Shown: positions 9,719 to 23,708 of the stretch, one piece after another | Layout of the letters: every line of letters starts with the position of its first letter | How positions within the stretch are numbered: position 1 is the stretch's first letter | Source: Mucor racemosus | Taxonomy: Eukaryota; Mucoromycota; Mucoromycetes; Mucorales; Mucoraceae | Length of the DNA stretch: 64,000 nucleotides | Assembly (NCBI GenBank): GCA_027405735.1 | Contig: JAPEHQ010000002.1 | Location: 2,294,001-2,358,000 of the forward strand | Direction: 5' to 3' | Position numbers and translations under genes: made by a program | The notes under the pieces: model-generated | Seen by the model: the letters and a program-made list of their open reading frames with translations, nothing else | The model's database searches: none | Told to the model about the DNA's origin: nothing

Positions 9719-12700
9719 ATGCCACCTACAAGCAAACCAACCACACCAACGCCAATACCAAGTGGTGTTCCAGATGTTTTTATTTTAGATGAACAAAAGA
9801 TTCAGGCTAGTGAAAATACAGAAAAGCAAGAACTATATGTGCTGCAATGGTTAGCACAAGTTGAACGCGAAAGCAAAACAATCAATGTAGTAAGTGTTTA
9901 AAAAGCATTTTATATGATTAATATTGATTTTGTTTTATAGGAAATTTTGAAAAAAGCACAACCTATTATAGAAAAGACATTATTTCGACTTATTTCTCTT
10001 GCAACAGCGAAGCCTAGAAGACCGATTCGCTTTTTAATAGGAAGATGTTATGTTATTCTTTACACTCGAGGTGATACTAGGACATTATTCGACTCGGTTA
10101 CAGCTTTGCATAGTTTGATAGGCGCAAATAAGAATATTGATAAAGAAACTAGAATGTAAATTCAATGAATTATACGCAAAAACTAAGAGACACTTACACA
10201 TATTTGATATTTACATAGTGCTGCTATATCCACAACTGGTGCAATTATGGGTACTTCTGGTGGAAAAGTAAGATTGAATATTTATTTGGATTGCAAAATA
10301 GCGTTACTCATTATTCATTGAATAGATTTTATCCTTATTTGCAGAAACAGCCTTGATATTTTTAAAAGTGATGAAGAGTAGCAGCGTATGTGAACATATT
10401 CAACATTTTGAGAAAGCAATGCACTAATTGCATAAACATAGAATCCATTATTGTTAAAATTAGAAACAATTACAGCATTTACACTATTACTAAAAGGTGC
10501 AGGAAAAGCTGCTACTGATCAAATTTTGAAGGATTTGATGAAACAGTTACGATATGGACTAGTAGATAAAGCACTAGTTGTTAGAATTGCATCTGCACAA
10601 GTGAGGATAATTAACACAATAATTCAAAATTGTTATAACTTATCCTTAATATATCTAGTGTATGCAAGCTGTCATTCAACATGCTACTCAAACATTTACA
10701 CAACATGATATCGAAGGATTATTACAACATTGTTTTAAAGCATTTGATAATTCAACATTTCCTGTCCGTAGAGCCATATCATCGTTATGTGCAACTTTAC
10801 TTGTATTCACTCAATCACAAGCAACTGTGGACCCCAATAAATCCAATATTAAACATGCATCAACAGGAGAGGGATCGAAAAAGACAGAGGAATCTCTTGG
10901 GAAAGGAGTAACATTAATGTCAATAGAGGAAATGCTTGGTCAATTATCATCATGTTATAATCGATTAAATGCTCCAAGAGAACTCAAGACTGGAATCATA
11001 GAGACATATGCTACTCTATTTGTGTTATTAGGTACAGAATTCGTGGAAGCAAATTATACAGTGATCACAAAGCATATATTATGCGAAATTTTGGATATAA
11101 GCAAGATAAACACTGCATCAGAAGGTGCTTATTTAAGATCTCAAGTCAATTTTTTACTTCATAATACGATTGGAAAAAGATTATTAAGTGAACAGGGTCA
11201 AGCAAACGCAATTCGATCGTTGGTCAGTAACTGGATCAAGAAATGGCCTCCACTCATGGCAAATCAAAGTGCTCCAAATAAAGATATCTTGATTTGTGTT
11301 ACAAATTTAGTTTCTGAATTAGTATGTGAACTTGAAGGGGCATCTAGCTCTGTGCAGGTAAATACAAATGTCAAATGTAATGTGTGTACAATTACTCATA
11401 TAAACTTTGAATACAGGATGTCTTGGTGGAGCCATTGTTTGTATTGCTGACACATACAAGTTTCTCTGTACAAATGGCAGCAGTTTGGTGTATTCGATGT
11501 GTTTGTAATGCTTTACCAACAAATTTGTTGTATTTATTACCCAAATCTCTCAATTTGCTGGAGAAAAACCTCGGAAATCTATCAAATCAAACTACTACTG
11601 TCAAAGTATTTCAACGCACAATTGCATATTCTTACACTGTTGCAGCAATTATGAGTGTTTTTCCAGCACATCCTATCTATACATCATTCGAATTGAGTGC
11701 TAGAGCAATGGCACTTGCTAATCAACTTATCAAACAGACCAACAAAGATCCCAAGATTGCTAGTGTTCAGGTTCAAGTTGCATGGACATTAATTGGATCA
11801 ATCATGTGTTTAGGCCCTAATCTAGTCAAAATTCATTTGCCACAACTATTATTGCTTTGGAAGAGTGCATTACCTAAACCCACTGGAAAGGAAGCAAATG
11901 CTATTCGATCAGAGCCAGAATGGTCGTTTTTGTTTCATACTCGTGAATGCGTAACTGGTTCGATATACAGTTTCTTGGCTCACAACAGTCAATCACTTGT
12001 AACATTGGATATAGCAAAGAGAATTGCTGCCTTATTGAACAATACACTAGCATTTTTGGCTACAGCACCTACTACTTTTACTGCAACAACAATGTCGCCT
12101 TGTACACCATATGAAACGAGATTAATTGATCAATTCTATTCTTTAAGAAGACGTATATTCCAATGTTTCATCACCATCAGACCTCTTTTATCAACCTACG
12201 AATCTTCACTCAGTAGTTTGCTTAGAAATTCATTATCTGTATTTACTGAACCCGACAGAATCTCACCATCATCAGGGGCTCATCATCAAGTAACAGCAAC
12301 CGTTCCTGGACAATACGTCAGTGTATGGAATACTGCTGATGGACATGGCTATGGTGTTACAAGTAAAATGCAAGGATATCATGTTGATGTAGCTTCTCAA
12401 AGCCAAGATAATAGTGAAGAATCAACAAATTCAGGTAAAGAATGGATGACAAAAGATAGATTTGAGCGTATTGAGGAACTTCTTGAGCGACCAATTATTG
12501 GATCTCTGGAACTTGATCCTTTTTATTCGTATACCAACATTGCCAATGATGGTAGTGGTACATCTCAACAGCTTTTGTCTCAACAACAAACACCACAAAA
12601 TAAGAAAAAGTACGTTATACCTCAACCTGTATCACCATCTACTTCCTACATCAATGCAAGTATTGAACTCTTTGCTACTTTGTTTGCTAACCAACCTGCT

Positions 12701-15700
12701 CCTATTCAAGAATCAACATTTGAACTCATGGTGAAGGTTATAAAGGATCCTAAATTAGAAAAGAATTCGCCTAAAAGAGCTGCAGTTTTGGTGAATATTG
12801 TAGTTGCATTATTGGGTGCATTCAAGAACATTGCAGCTTTTGCTAAAAAGAGAAAGGGTGAATCGATTGCTTTTAGCCCTCGTGCTACTCAGCTTGTCCA
12901 AGAGATTCTTATGGAGGTTGTTATTCATCCTGACCCTTACTTGAGAAATGCTGCTAGTGAAACTATCGGTCGCCTTACTTCTATTGTTGGTGGTTCATTT
13001 GTAGCTGCACAAATGCAACTTTTGGTTGATTTAGTTGTTTCAAATCGTGATCCTGATGTTCGTGCAGGCTGTGCTTTAGCTATTGGTTATATCTACACTC
13101 ATGTTGGTGGTATGGCAGCAGCAGCTCATTTAAAAACCATTGTAGGTATACTATTATCTTTGAGTAGTGATCCTCATCCTGTTGTTCATGCTTGGGCATT
13201 GGAGGCCATGGCAATGACAGTTAGTTCTGCTGGCCTCATGTTTTCTGGTTACGTTAATAGTACACTTGGTATGGTTGCTAAATTGTATTTGAGCGAGACA
13301 CATGAACCTGGAAGTGGATCTATTGCTGTTACTAATGCAGGCATGTCTGTGGGATTTACTGCTTATCAAGAATTTGGTCGTATCATTTACGAATTGATTG
13401 GTACACTTGGTCCTGAACTTCAGGCTTCGTCTAAAGTAAGAGAGCTCTGCCTTAACATGGTCGAGGAACTCAAATTAGAACCTGATGAACGAGTGAATGT
13501 AGAAGCTATTCGTTGTATTCAACACTTTTTGATGTTTGCACCTAAATATCTTGATACTCGTGAACTTGTTCCATATCTCCAAAACCAAATTACTAGTCTA
13601 CATTTGCCTCTTAAAAAAGCTGCTGTAACTTGCTTATATCAATTAGTCCAACGTGATTCAGAACTTGTATTCAAAGCAGCTCAACCTGGTTTAGATACTG
13701 AATTATTCAAAATGTTGGATACTGATCCTCAACTTTCAGACGTAAAAAATGTTGTTAGAAGTTGGTTACAAGAAACCGCAGTAGCAGAGCCTTCCATTTG
13801 GGTAAACATCACAAAACGTATAGTAACTGGATCTAGTGGTAGCGCAGGTAATGCAGATGGAACTGTTAAATCAGCACCAGCCGCTCGTGAGCGTACATCT
13901 GATGAAGGTGAAGACGAAGATTTTGGAGATGATGATGCTGATGGATTTGTAGATGATGAAGATAATGCAGATATTGCAACCACTGTTGCTGATGCTTCTG
14001 GAATAACAGCTAAATTATCTGTCAATGTTGAAATTCCACCTAGATGGAGAACACAATTATTCGCACTTGAATGCCTTCAACAAACTATTGAATTGATTTA
14101 TGCAAGTGGTATTCGTGAACATTTCGATTTGATCTTGGCTCGTAAACGTAGACAACAAGCTGGTTTAGGTGATTTCTTGGTTTTCAGAGTTCCTGATTTG
14201 ATTCGATTATCATTTACTGCTGCTACTGCTCATGTTAATGAATTGAGATTAGCAGGCATCAATTTGCTTAAATTGGTCATTGAGAAATTCTCTAATACAT
14301 TGGACGCTGATTTGGAAGACATGTTGCTTTTGGAACAATATTCTGCTCAAATTGGTGCTGCTCTTACACCTGCATTTGGTGCCGATTCTTCATCTGAAAT
14401 TGTATCTGCTGCTGTTCGAGTGTGTGCTATTTATGTTGGCAGTGGTATTGTAAAGGATTTGTATCAATTAGGCCGTGTTTTAAAGCTTTTGATCTCGGCC
14501 TTAGACAGATGTAAAGGTGAATCTAAATTAACTGGAGTGGGCGAAGTTAAAGATTTGAGTCCTCATGCTTCTGTTATGGTCAAATTGTCTGTTTTGAATG
14601 CCTGGGCTGAACTTCAGGTAGCAAGCCAAAAGCAAGCTTACCTGAAACAAGTATTGCAACCTAATTTAGCTGTTTTGAGTCCAATGTGGTTGCGTGCTCT
14701 TCAAGATTATGCTCGAATTCGTTTGGAATCTGATATTGTCGCATTATCAAGTCGTTCAACAGATCGTATTCAAGCTTCTTCCAATAGTGGAATTGATTCC
14801 ATGTATTCTGCTGCTACTAAAGATGTTGTGTTGCCTTATTATCGTCGATCTTGGTTAAAGATTATGGAAGCAGTGGCCACATTGATTGAAACAAAAGCTC
14901 CATCTATGACAGACGCCATCAATAGTAATCCTGATTCTGAACAATCAGACGATCATCCATCAAATCTATTCTACATCTTGTTTGGTTTATGTATAGAAAG
15001 TCTTTCTCGCATTTCAAGTTCTAGTAGCAACAAATACGACAACTCTACTATCCCAATCTGTCTTCGAGCTCTTCGAACATTTGTACAGCCCTCTCTTGCT
15101 GGAAAGCAATTTGTACCCAAATCAGTATTTTTGGAGTTGATGAATGTATTTGATCGATTGATTCAAACAGAAGGTTATCGTATCCAACTTATCATCATTG
15201 AGATTATACAACGATTGATTCAAAGTTATGGAACAGCCTACCTTTGTAATGATTTAGAAGGTGAAACTGATTATCACATTATGGATGTTACACTTGACCC
15301 AGATGCTTTCCCTGCAACAGCAAAGCTCTATTATTTGTTACGACTTTTGATCAATGTGTTCTTGCAAAGTGTTCCTAAACTTTCAAATAAGCCTGCTTCA
15401 TCTCGTCGTTCTGCTCATAGTTCAAGAGAGAATCTCCCATTACTACTTGGTCCTTCGTTGGATACACTCGCTCTTCTTGTGGGTATCACACCAAAGAGCT
15501 ATAAAGTGGATCTATTAGCCATTTGCTTTTACATTTTCTCTGAAATTTTGACGGAAAGCAAGTTTGAAACAACACTTGCACCAAGAGTTCTTGTTTCTCT
15601 CAAGACAGTATTCCATAATTTTGAATCTGATTTGACTAATGAGGATGTAAATTCCTTATCAAGAGTAACATGCGCAATAATTCATACTTTATTAGACGGT

Positions 15701-16603
15701 TTCTTTGAGTAAGTTTCTTTATGATATAAGCTGCGATTTTATAATAAGCTAACCTTCTTCAATAGGATAAAATCTGCTCCTTCTCAAAAGAATAGACTTT
15801 TAGCTGTAGTACTAATTATGATAGGTTGTCCTTCTGCTACACTGAGAGACGGAGAAGGAATCACTGTATTTGTAAATACACTCAAACAATCGTTAGCATC
15901 AGATAATGTAGAGGTAAATTTCAACATAAAGTTACTGTTTTGCATATATTAACGTATTTTGTTGCAATAGCTTTCAATTACTGCACATCAATGTCTTCGT
16001 AACTTTATCAGTCTTCCCGAAAAGAAGAGTAGCGTTCCTGCATTGGCTAGTCTGGGGCAAGCTATTGTTACCTCAACACTATCTTTTATCATTGAACGTA
16101 TACTTAGATTTAAGGATAATAAGGACAATCTAACTGATGTAAGGCTTACTGAGCTTGATGAAGACACCAAAACCCTTCTTACTCTATTAAACGGTGTTCC
16201 AGAGGAGCAAAGTAAGCTATTTACATTTCACAAACGATTAAATAAGTAACCAAACTAACTCAAAATTCAATCAGAACATTTAGTTTTAAGTGTTATTTTG
16301 CCAACTTTGACATGCTTACTGGATGAGCCACCATATAATGGTCATGAAACCAAGGTTCATGAAGCTACACTGACGCATTTACTAGCTATTGCAACTAGTA
16401 CTCCAGCTGTTTTCCGTGATACAGTATCAAAATTACCAAACAATGTAAGAACCAAATTAGAGTCCGCTATGCGTTATAGTATTTTAGCTAGCCAGGAACA
16501 ACAACAAAGGCAACAACAAAAGGAACAACAGTTAAAGGCAGCATATGAAGATAGTAAGCAGCCTACGATTGCCCTGAAAATGGACTTTAGTAATTTTGGA
16601 TAG
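9719..16603 (+). CDS. LAA1: HEATR5/LAA1-type HEAT-repeat trafficking protein
   Basis: Ten exons: 9719-9889, 9941-10155, 10219-10267, 10326-10385, 10442-10600, 10659-11357, 11417-15708, 15766-15913, 15971-16245, 16291-16603. They encode 2,126 residues, the usual size of HEATR5 proteins (about 2,000). Alignable family features include the N-terminal block with LYTRGDT, the AAWCLRC-like motif seen here as AAVWCIRCVCNALP, and HLPQLLLLWKSALP. HEAT repeats fill most of the length. An Asp/Glu loop lies near residue 1270, just after the central HEAT block. The family (yeast Laa1, animal HEATR5A/B) binds the AP-1 clathrin adaptor and acts in trans-Golgi/endosome sorting. The product should be a cytosolic peripheral Golgi protein. 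Splice sites are canonical; the last acceptor (TTTTAAG) is weakest but is fixed by frame. Confidence 0.93.
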
Positions 16604-18973
16604 ATGTATTACTTGATTTTTAATCAATAGAGGTGTACATTTCTTATATGCATGCGAAAAAAAAACCCCAATTAATATGCTTTATACGCCATCTACACTA
16701 AATTACCTTATCCATATTATGCTATCTATAAATATATAAATATATACTTGTTTCTATGTAATCCATACCAATAAATAATCCGTTAAACAAAAAGACAAAA
16801 AATGCGGGATTTTAAAGGTTGTATGCAGCGTAAGAATTGCAACAATGCATCCTTAAAGAACTGTTTTGAGCCGTTTATCTACATTAAAACCAATTTTTTT
16901 TTGTTGCAAGTATTTTTGAGAGTTCAACATATAGTATACAATTTTTTGTTCTCGCAGGCATCTGTAAAAATCATGCTGGATCATTCAATCAGTGCAAATT
17001 ACTAGTATTTTGAGCTACAACATTTATCCTTAAAACAACGCTTGTGGTAACTCAGAATAGCTCAAAATGTGTACAAACATGTTCCTGAATCATCGTTGGA
17101 TAGTTCTACGCAAATAATTGACATTTTTGAGATGATAAAAAAATCGACAATTTCGACCAGATTTCCATGAGGTATCCCTCATGGAAATTTTGTAAAATTA
17201 AATAATGCGCTTTTTCACCTCAAAAACGACATTTTTTCCTAAGGTATATATTAGTATGAAATGACCGCAAAAGCAATGTCCTTTATTTTCAAACGTTTTT
17301 TTGAAAAGTTACTAGTCTAAAAATAGAGTTTTGTAGAAAGAAATGATTTTAGGTTTTTTGTAATTCAAGCTTTACTGAGTGATCAAATTTAACTGAAACC
17401 TATTTCATCTGATAGAAAACAAAAATATGCATAAAAAATCTTAGAAAAGAAAAAAGAAATAACTACGTTTTTCTCATAAATTTATCGATAATCAATTTTT
17501 TATATCAAATTTTTCAAAACTGAAAAAAATCCGGATCAATGAATTTAAACGACCGCCAAGCGAGGGTTATGTATACTTTTGATAACTAAATGAATTGTTT
17601 CTCATCTATACTGCAAGATATGCCTTTTAAATTTTTTTATAAACGCTTTTTTAATGCTCAGTTACTGCCGTGAATTTTTTTCTATAGTAGTTATTATCAA
17701 AATACTGCGCATTTGAATTTTAAACATTGAACATCTCGTCATTTCTCTAAAAAAAACCCATGTTTGAAATGTCTGTACTAATCGCCAAAGGTAAATTGGA
17801 CAGTTTACAAGCTTCCAGTTTAAAAAATTAGTCTCGTGGTATGTAGCAGAGGTTAATTACTTAGTCTATTGTTTAGTATTAGTAGTTTATAGCTAATAAT
17901 AATGTTCTACTAAAAATTATAGCGATCCGTAAGATTAGTCGGCAGTCTATATTCAAATTGTGTTGTGTTGATTTATAACGTTTTTTACATCACAAATATT
18001 AATTCTAATTGTATTGCTTATCTGAAAAGGTCATTTGGTAGATCTTCTGAATAGTATTCTTTTTGATGTGACACACATAGCTAAATGTACCTGATTTATC
18101 AACTAAATGCCCTTCGACCGCGCCGCTCGTCTAAATGACAAGCTTACTGTTATTTTGCGTATACTCTTTGATTGGAAAATTTGATTTAATGTAACTAGTA
18201 AATAGAAACAAATATTTCACGGCAATACATCATTTAATTCGGTAATCGTAAAAAATTTTAAGCATGTGCATTCTTTGAAATGGATGATATATAGTAGTAC
18301 AGTACTTGATTTAATTCAGAAAAGAATCTCTGTAAAGGATATTACAGTTTATCCAATGCAACATACTATGATGAATATGTGCACCAGTAAGATATGCCCC
18401 TTTTTATCCTTTTTTTTTTTTTTTTTCATGACAGATCTGATTCAACGGGCCATGCCGATCGTCCGCGTCGGATAAATAATGCGAATAAGTTTCAGTTTTA
18501 AACATTTCCTCGGTTAATCAGATAAATCAAAGCTGTCCAAACAACTGAATATACATTGATTCAACATGCTAAAATGTATCGTTAATTTGAATTATTCTGG
18601 TTTGCTGATAATCAATTACTTTATCAGAGGAAAAGAAAATTAACAAATTTGATCTAGTAGAGTTCAAGGAAATATATCCCTATCAACCAAGGAAATATGC
18701 ATACAATTGACACATACTTATATACACAGTAGATGAGTACACATCTAGACGTAATTTATATATTGGTGAATTTATGCCATACATGCTTCTTGCGCGCCAT
18801 CACGGTAATGGGTAATAAGGCGCGGAGAAGACGGAACTAAATCCAGTGGACATGTGTGACTAAAACAAGATTTCCCCACTAAATAGTTATAACGACAAAT
18901 TGCATAAATATAGCGCAAGATTTTTTGTATCTCTCTCTTTTTTCTTATTCTTTAATATTTTTTTGTCTGAAAA
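16604..18973. other. Intergenic, 2.4 kb, AT-rich
   Basis: No gene recognised. The first 100 bases hold AT-rich 3' sequence of the LAA1-type gene. The middle (about 17030-17720) has the texture of the degenerate repeats at 27-30 kb and 36.7-37.5 kb (for example AGTTCTACGCAAATA near 17100 against AGTTCTACGTAAATA near 37510). Short open frames at 16802-17005 and 18266-18475 lack codon bias. A pyrimidine-rich stretch at 18930-18965 precedes the transporter start. Confidence 0.5.
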
Positions 18974-19168
18974 ATGTCTGAGAAATCAACTATTAAAGCA
19001 TTGCTTAAATCAAAATTATATCTTAGACCACCAGTAACTCAAGATCCAAGAACATTTAGTCGAACGACTAAAGGCATCATTTTGATGTGCATTGGATTAT
19101 GTGCTAGTACTTCTGGTTTTTCAAGTACAATTTACTTTCCAGGTATTATTATTTAAAAAAAGATAGAT

Positions 19169-19204
<36 letters not shown>

Positions 19205-20646
19205 AATGGTCAATTATAGGATTACCCGCTATCACCGAGGATTTACATGCACCCTCAATTGCTACAACATTGACAGCAGCATTATTCGTCTTATTGATGG
19301 GTATTGCCCCTGTATTTTGGGCTTCTTTCTCGGATAACTTCCATGTTAGACGAATTGTTTTGTTTATATCAATGATTATCTTTGCTGTTGCATCACTTGG
19401 ATGTGCTTTTATCAATAATATTTGGGGTCTTGTTGTACTCCGATGTGTGCAAGCTGTTGGCTCTTCTTGCGGACAATCTGTCGGCGCGGGTGTCATTGCT
19501 GTATGTTTGTGCATATATTTACTGAAAACGCATATATTTTTTGATCTGACATTTTTATTTATTATTTAGGATTGTTATCCATTGGAACAACGTGGTGCTG
19601 CATTTGGTAAATTCTTTTTCGGTGTATTCTTTGGCCCATTACTTGGTCCAATTATTGGTGGTTTCTTGATTATGAGTGCTCTATCATGGCGCGCTACATT
19701 TTGGTTTTGCGTTGCATTTGCATTGTTTATTGCATGTAACATTTTCTTTTTTTTCCCTGAAACTTATCGTGATAATGCTAAATGGGATATGCAGTTACCC
19801 ACTACAAAAGATGAAGATAACTCATCTTCAATTACAATTACAACTCTTGAGGATGATAATCAACCTAAAACAGAAAACATTCCTGAAAAGAGTCAAACTG
19901 ATTCAATTGAACAAAGCAATGGTGCTGTAGGATCAAACCCTACTACTACTGCTACAGTGCAACCACAAAATCGTCCTTCTAATCCTTTTGCTGCATTCAT
20001 TTTATTGAGACATCCATTTGTACTCTGTGCCGCACTTGTCTCTGGTATTGCCTTTGGTAGTATGTTTGCTGTTGAAACAATTATTCCTGATTTATACGAG
20101 GCTCATTATGGATTCAATTCTTGGCAAACAGGTTTATCTTATCTTGGTGCTGGTGTTGGTAATCTTTTTGGTTCAATGCTTGGTGGTATGACATCTGATA
20201 AGCTCTTGTTGCGTTCTCGTCGTCTTCGTGGCGGCCGTGCTGTTTGTGAAGATCGTTTAACTGCTAATCTTTGGTTTGCTTTCGTTTTTATTATCTTTGG
20301 TATCTTGCTCTTTGGCTGGGGTATTGAGAAGAACCTTAGTTATTGGTGTGGTATTGTTGCTTTCGGTATTCAAACATTTGGCATGAATCAAGTTATGACA
20401 GCTACATCTGCTTACATTGTTGACTCAATCCCAGGCTCAGGTGCATCTGCTACAGCTTCTGCTAATTTGATCCGTATGATAATGGCTTGCGTTTTGACCC
20501 TTGTTGCTAATCCTTTAGTGGCTAGTATTGGCCCTGGATATACATGTGTCTTTTTGGCCGGTTTATCGGTTCTTGGACTCATCATCTTGGCTATTCTTAA
20601 ATTCTGGGGTGAAAAGATGAGAATCAGAGCTGGATTCAAGGATTAA
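18974..20646 (+). CDS. Major facilitator superfamily transporter (DHA1 drug:H+ antiporter type)
   Basis: Exons 18974-19142, 19220-19500 and 19570-20646 encode 508 residues, a normal 12-helix MFS length. The loop between helices 2 and 3 reads ASFSDNFHVRR, a form of MFS motif A. Helix 4-5 carries RCVQAVGSSCGQSVGAG, and helix 5 the GPLLGPIIGG motif typical of 12-helix drug:proton antiporters (motif C). A hydrophilic Thr/Glu-rich loop of about 90 residues separates the two six-helix halves. Related fungal proteins export drugs, polyamines or organic acids at the plasma membrane; the substrate here cannot be inferred. Intron 1 contains an uninterrupted run of 33 A. The 3' end converges on the uroporphyrinogen decarboxylase gene. 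Confidence 0.88.
19170..19202. repeat. Poly(A) run of 33 in MFS intron 1
   Basis: A homopolymer on the sense strand lying between the donor and the ATTATAG acceptor. It more than doubles the possible length variation of a 77-nt intron and may be length-polymorphic or mis-sequenced. Confidence 0.95.
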
Positions 20647-20974
20647 ATATCATTGCAGTTACTCTTTATACATACATACTTACTACATTAATTTTGTTCA
20701 TCAAATCACCGCTTTAGACTATATCATATATAATAAACTAAATTTTAAGCTACATAGCGTCTTTTAGGAATTATTTCATGAACAAATCTTGCACTTTTAA
20801 TTAACTGTCAATTGACTTTATGAGTAATCAATATGCTCTACATGTCTATATTTTTTGTTTTGTGTTTTCATTGTTATCTTTATTAAAACTGATATGCTAC
20901 TTTATAATTATATATAATACAAAATTGCGCGCTAAATCATTACGCATTTTTTTTCTTCTATGTATACAACATGT
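20647..20974. other. Convergent 3' intergenic region
   Basis: AT-rich space shared by the 3' ends of the MFS gene (plus) and the uroporphyrinogen decarboxylase gene (minus). AATAAA-like signals occur on both strands (for example ATAATAAACT near 20732). No gene is seen. Confidence 0.5.
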
Positions 20975-22263
20975 TTACTTTCTGATCTCTGCAGAAACAG
21001 TTTGAACAGTTTCCAAGTAAACCTTCAATGCCTCAGGATCAACAGTTGGTAAAATACCATGACCCAAATTAGCAATATGCTTGGAATCTTTACCAAATGC
21101 ATGAACCATCTTGGTAGCAATTTCACGAATAGCATCAAAACCACCGTACAAAACGGTAGGATCCATATTACCTTGAAGAGCAACCTTATCATTGGTCATT
21201 TTACGAGCAAAAGCCGGATCAATAGTCCAATCAAGAGAAACAACTTCATAGTTTGATTCAGACAAATCAGAAAGAGCATACCAAGAACCCTTTGCAAAAA
21301 TGGTCATAGGGACAAGCTCTAATCCTTCACTAGTCAAACGTTCCTTAACTTTGTTGGAGATTTGTCTAATATAAGGAAGGGAGTATTCCTTGAAATCTTG
21401 AGGAGAAAGTTCACCACCCCATGATTCAAAAACTTGAAGCATCTAATAATAATTAAGGTTTAATATCCAATTGGCCAGGGGGGTAGGTAGAGAATAATGT
21501 AACAAACTTACTTGTGCACCAGCTTTAACTTGACCAACCAAGAATTCAATGGCAATATCTGTAATACGTTGCAATAAAGCATGAGATTCCTTGGGATACT
21601 TCCACAACCAACTCTTTGCCTTGGCTAATGTTTTACTTCCACCACCTTCAATCATATAAGCCATCAATGTCCAAGGAGCACCAATAAAACCAAATAAAGG
21701 TACACGACCATCAAGTTTATGGCGAGTCAATGTAATAGCCTCATAAACATAACCCAATTCCTTTTTAACATCTACGTTCTCAGTCAAACGAGCAAAACAT
21801 TCGGGAGTTTCAAGGGGAGCAGGGAATACGGGTCCCTTTCCAGTAACCATGAGTACTTCAAGACCCATAGCTTGAGGAATAACAAGAATATCTGAGAAAA
21901 TAATGGAAGCATCTAAAAGTTTACCATAACGATCAATTGGTTGCAAGGTCAATGCACAAGCAAGTTCAGGAGTACGACAAATTTCAAAGAAACTGTGATT
22001 CTTTCTCAAAGCTTGGAATTCTATATTTACAATGTTAATATCATGAGATTGATTGCTATATATTTTATATATTTACCTGGCAAATAACGACCAGCTTGTC
22101 TCATAATCCAGACCGGGGCGCGTTCAACCTTCTCACCTAAATTAAGTCTTTTTTCTTAGTACAAGGTCAGTGATGATATGCCACATTAATATTTACCACG
22201 AGAGGCACGAAGAATGAGATCATTCTTGAGTTCGGGAAAGTTTTCTGCCTTCAAGGAAGTCAT
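20975..22263 (-). CDS. HEM12: Uroporphyrinogen decarboxylase (heme biosynthesis)
   Basis: Four exons on the minus strand: 22263-22197, 22136-22077, 22020-21512, 21442-20975. The product has 367 residues, the standard length. The signature RQAGRYLPEF is at residues 35-44. The catalytic aspartate is in the FSDILVIPQAMG motif (about Asp86). FGFIGAPWTLMAYMIEGG and the C-terminal NLGHGILP motif are also intact. The enzyme removes four carboxyl groups from uroporphyrinogen III to give coproporphyrinogen III in the cytosol. All introns have GTAAAT/GTAAGT donors. The start is fixed by a short first exon whose N-terminus (MTSLKAENFPELKND) matches the family's spacing before the signature. It is transcribed away from the beta-glucosidase gene. 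Confidence 0.96.
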
Positions 22264-23708
22264 TGTATTATAAAAGAATAAAGGAAAAGAGGGATCTCTA
22301 TCAAAAAATTTTCAATTGTGTCTCTTTTTCAAGAGCAATTACAATGACCAACGGCAAAAGAAAATTGAAGCTCCATGGCCGTAAAGCCTGGAAACAAGCT
22401 TATACTGCTAGCCAATAAACGATACTTCTTGTTTTCGATCGGGGGGAGGATCGAGAGTTTGTGTGCGATCGAGTTCGATTGCTAGTTGAAATGAATCATG
22501 TAAGATATACAACAAATTATTAAATATAATAGACCGGGATTACACCACATTACTAACAAAAACTGATGCTTGCTTTTGTAAGCAAATCAGAAGGCAATAA
22601 TACCTCAAAATATAGTTGCGAAAGAAACGATCTCACTGGAAACCGAATCCATACACCTTCTTTGAAGGCTGATGCTTCCTCCAATTACCTTAGTGGTTAT
22701 TGACTTGTTGAATGATTGAGTGCCTATCCGTTTACCTCAGAACATTAGTGTAGAAGAAATATTGTGAAGAGATCAATAATAACTAAAAGACCTAACGAAA
22801 AATTTTCATGTTGTATGATTACCTGATTTTATTTATTACCAAAATAACGTCTTGTGTAGTGGTAGTTGGCATTTTCTACAATTTTTGAGGTTGGAAAGAA
22901 CAAATAGCTCATCGATTAGTATAGACTTGTGTGCCCTTGAATCATCATGCTTTATCTGATTGATTGGCAAGTTGAAGCATTTTACCTACCTTCAAGTCGA
23001 CGTATATTAGCAAATTTTGCTACAATCTTTTCTCTTGACCAAGTAACAATCCGAATAGCGTTTGGAAAGGACCAACGGCTTCAGTGCTCACCTTGAAATA
23101 AGCAAAACGGTTTTGATCTTACGATATATGGCTCACAATCTGCTGGATTTCTTCTCAACCATTATTTGAGATGCTAGGCAATCTAATAAGAGGCACGTAA
23201 AAAGGCTTTGCATTAGCTTAAAGATACTTCTCTTCATTTTGATCAAAGGGTAAAAGATATAGGCTTACTTCGCGTTGTCGCGACAACAAGGAACACTAGG
23301 GATATTAAACTGCCTATAGCTGCTTTTACATATACATGCATGCTGTCAAAGCATGAAAAAACTCTTTGGAGAGTGTAATTGTCCATGAATTGATTACAGT
23401 CGCAGATTTACTAATGGTACATTACAAACATATACACGATATGTATGCATGGTTTTCACTGAATGTTTGCTTTTAATAAATCTTTGTATTGAATATTTAA
23501 AGTTTTTTGTTTGTCCATCTCAAAATTCTGTATTAAATCTTTTGATTTTCTACATTTAACAAACAATTTATGACAAACAAGCAAACATAAACTATTTATT
23601 CTTTGACTATCGTAAAATTTACTAATGGAAAATCCTCCACTTTAGTGAGATTTATAAACACATAACAAGTTTTAATCTTGCTTTCTTATCAAAGAATATA
23701 TTAAAAAA
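22264..23708. other. Divergent intergenic region, 1.4 kb
   Basis: It separates the heme gene (minus) from the beta-glucosidase gene (plus) and should hold both promoters. It is less AT-biased than other spacers, with short GC-rich spots (GATCGGGGGGAGGATCG near 22440). No tRNA could be folded from it and no reading frame is convincing. Confidence 0.5.

Noticed and set aside
13729..14025. 98-codon frame antisense to the LAA1 gene, rich in Ser and Ala
   Set aside because: It is the mirror of the acidic GAT/GAA-rich loop on the coding strand and is explained entirely by it.
18266..18475. 69-codon frame ahead of the MFS gene
   Set aside because: It contains a run of Phe from a poly(T) tract and has no codon bias or homology.
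22430..22500. GAGTTCGATTGC resembling a tRNA B box
   Set aside because: No A box at the right distance, no acceptor stem and no cloverleaf could be drawn.
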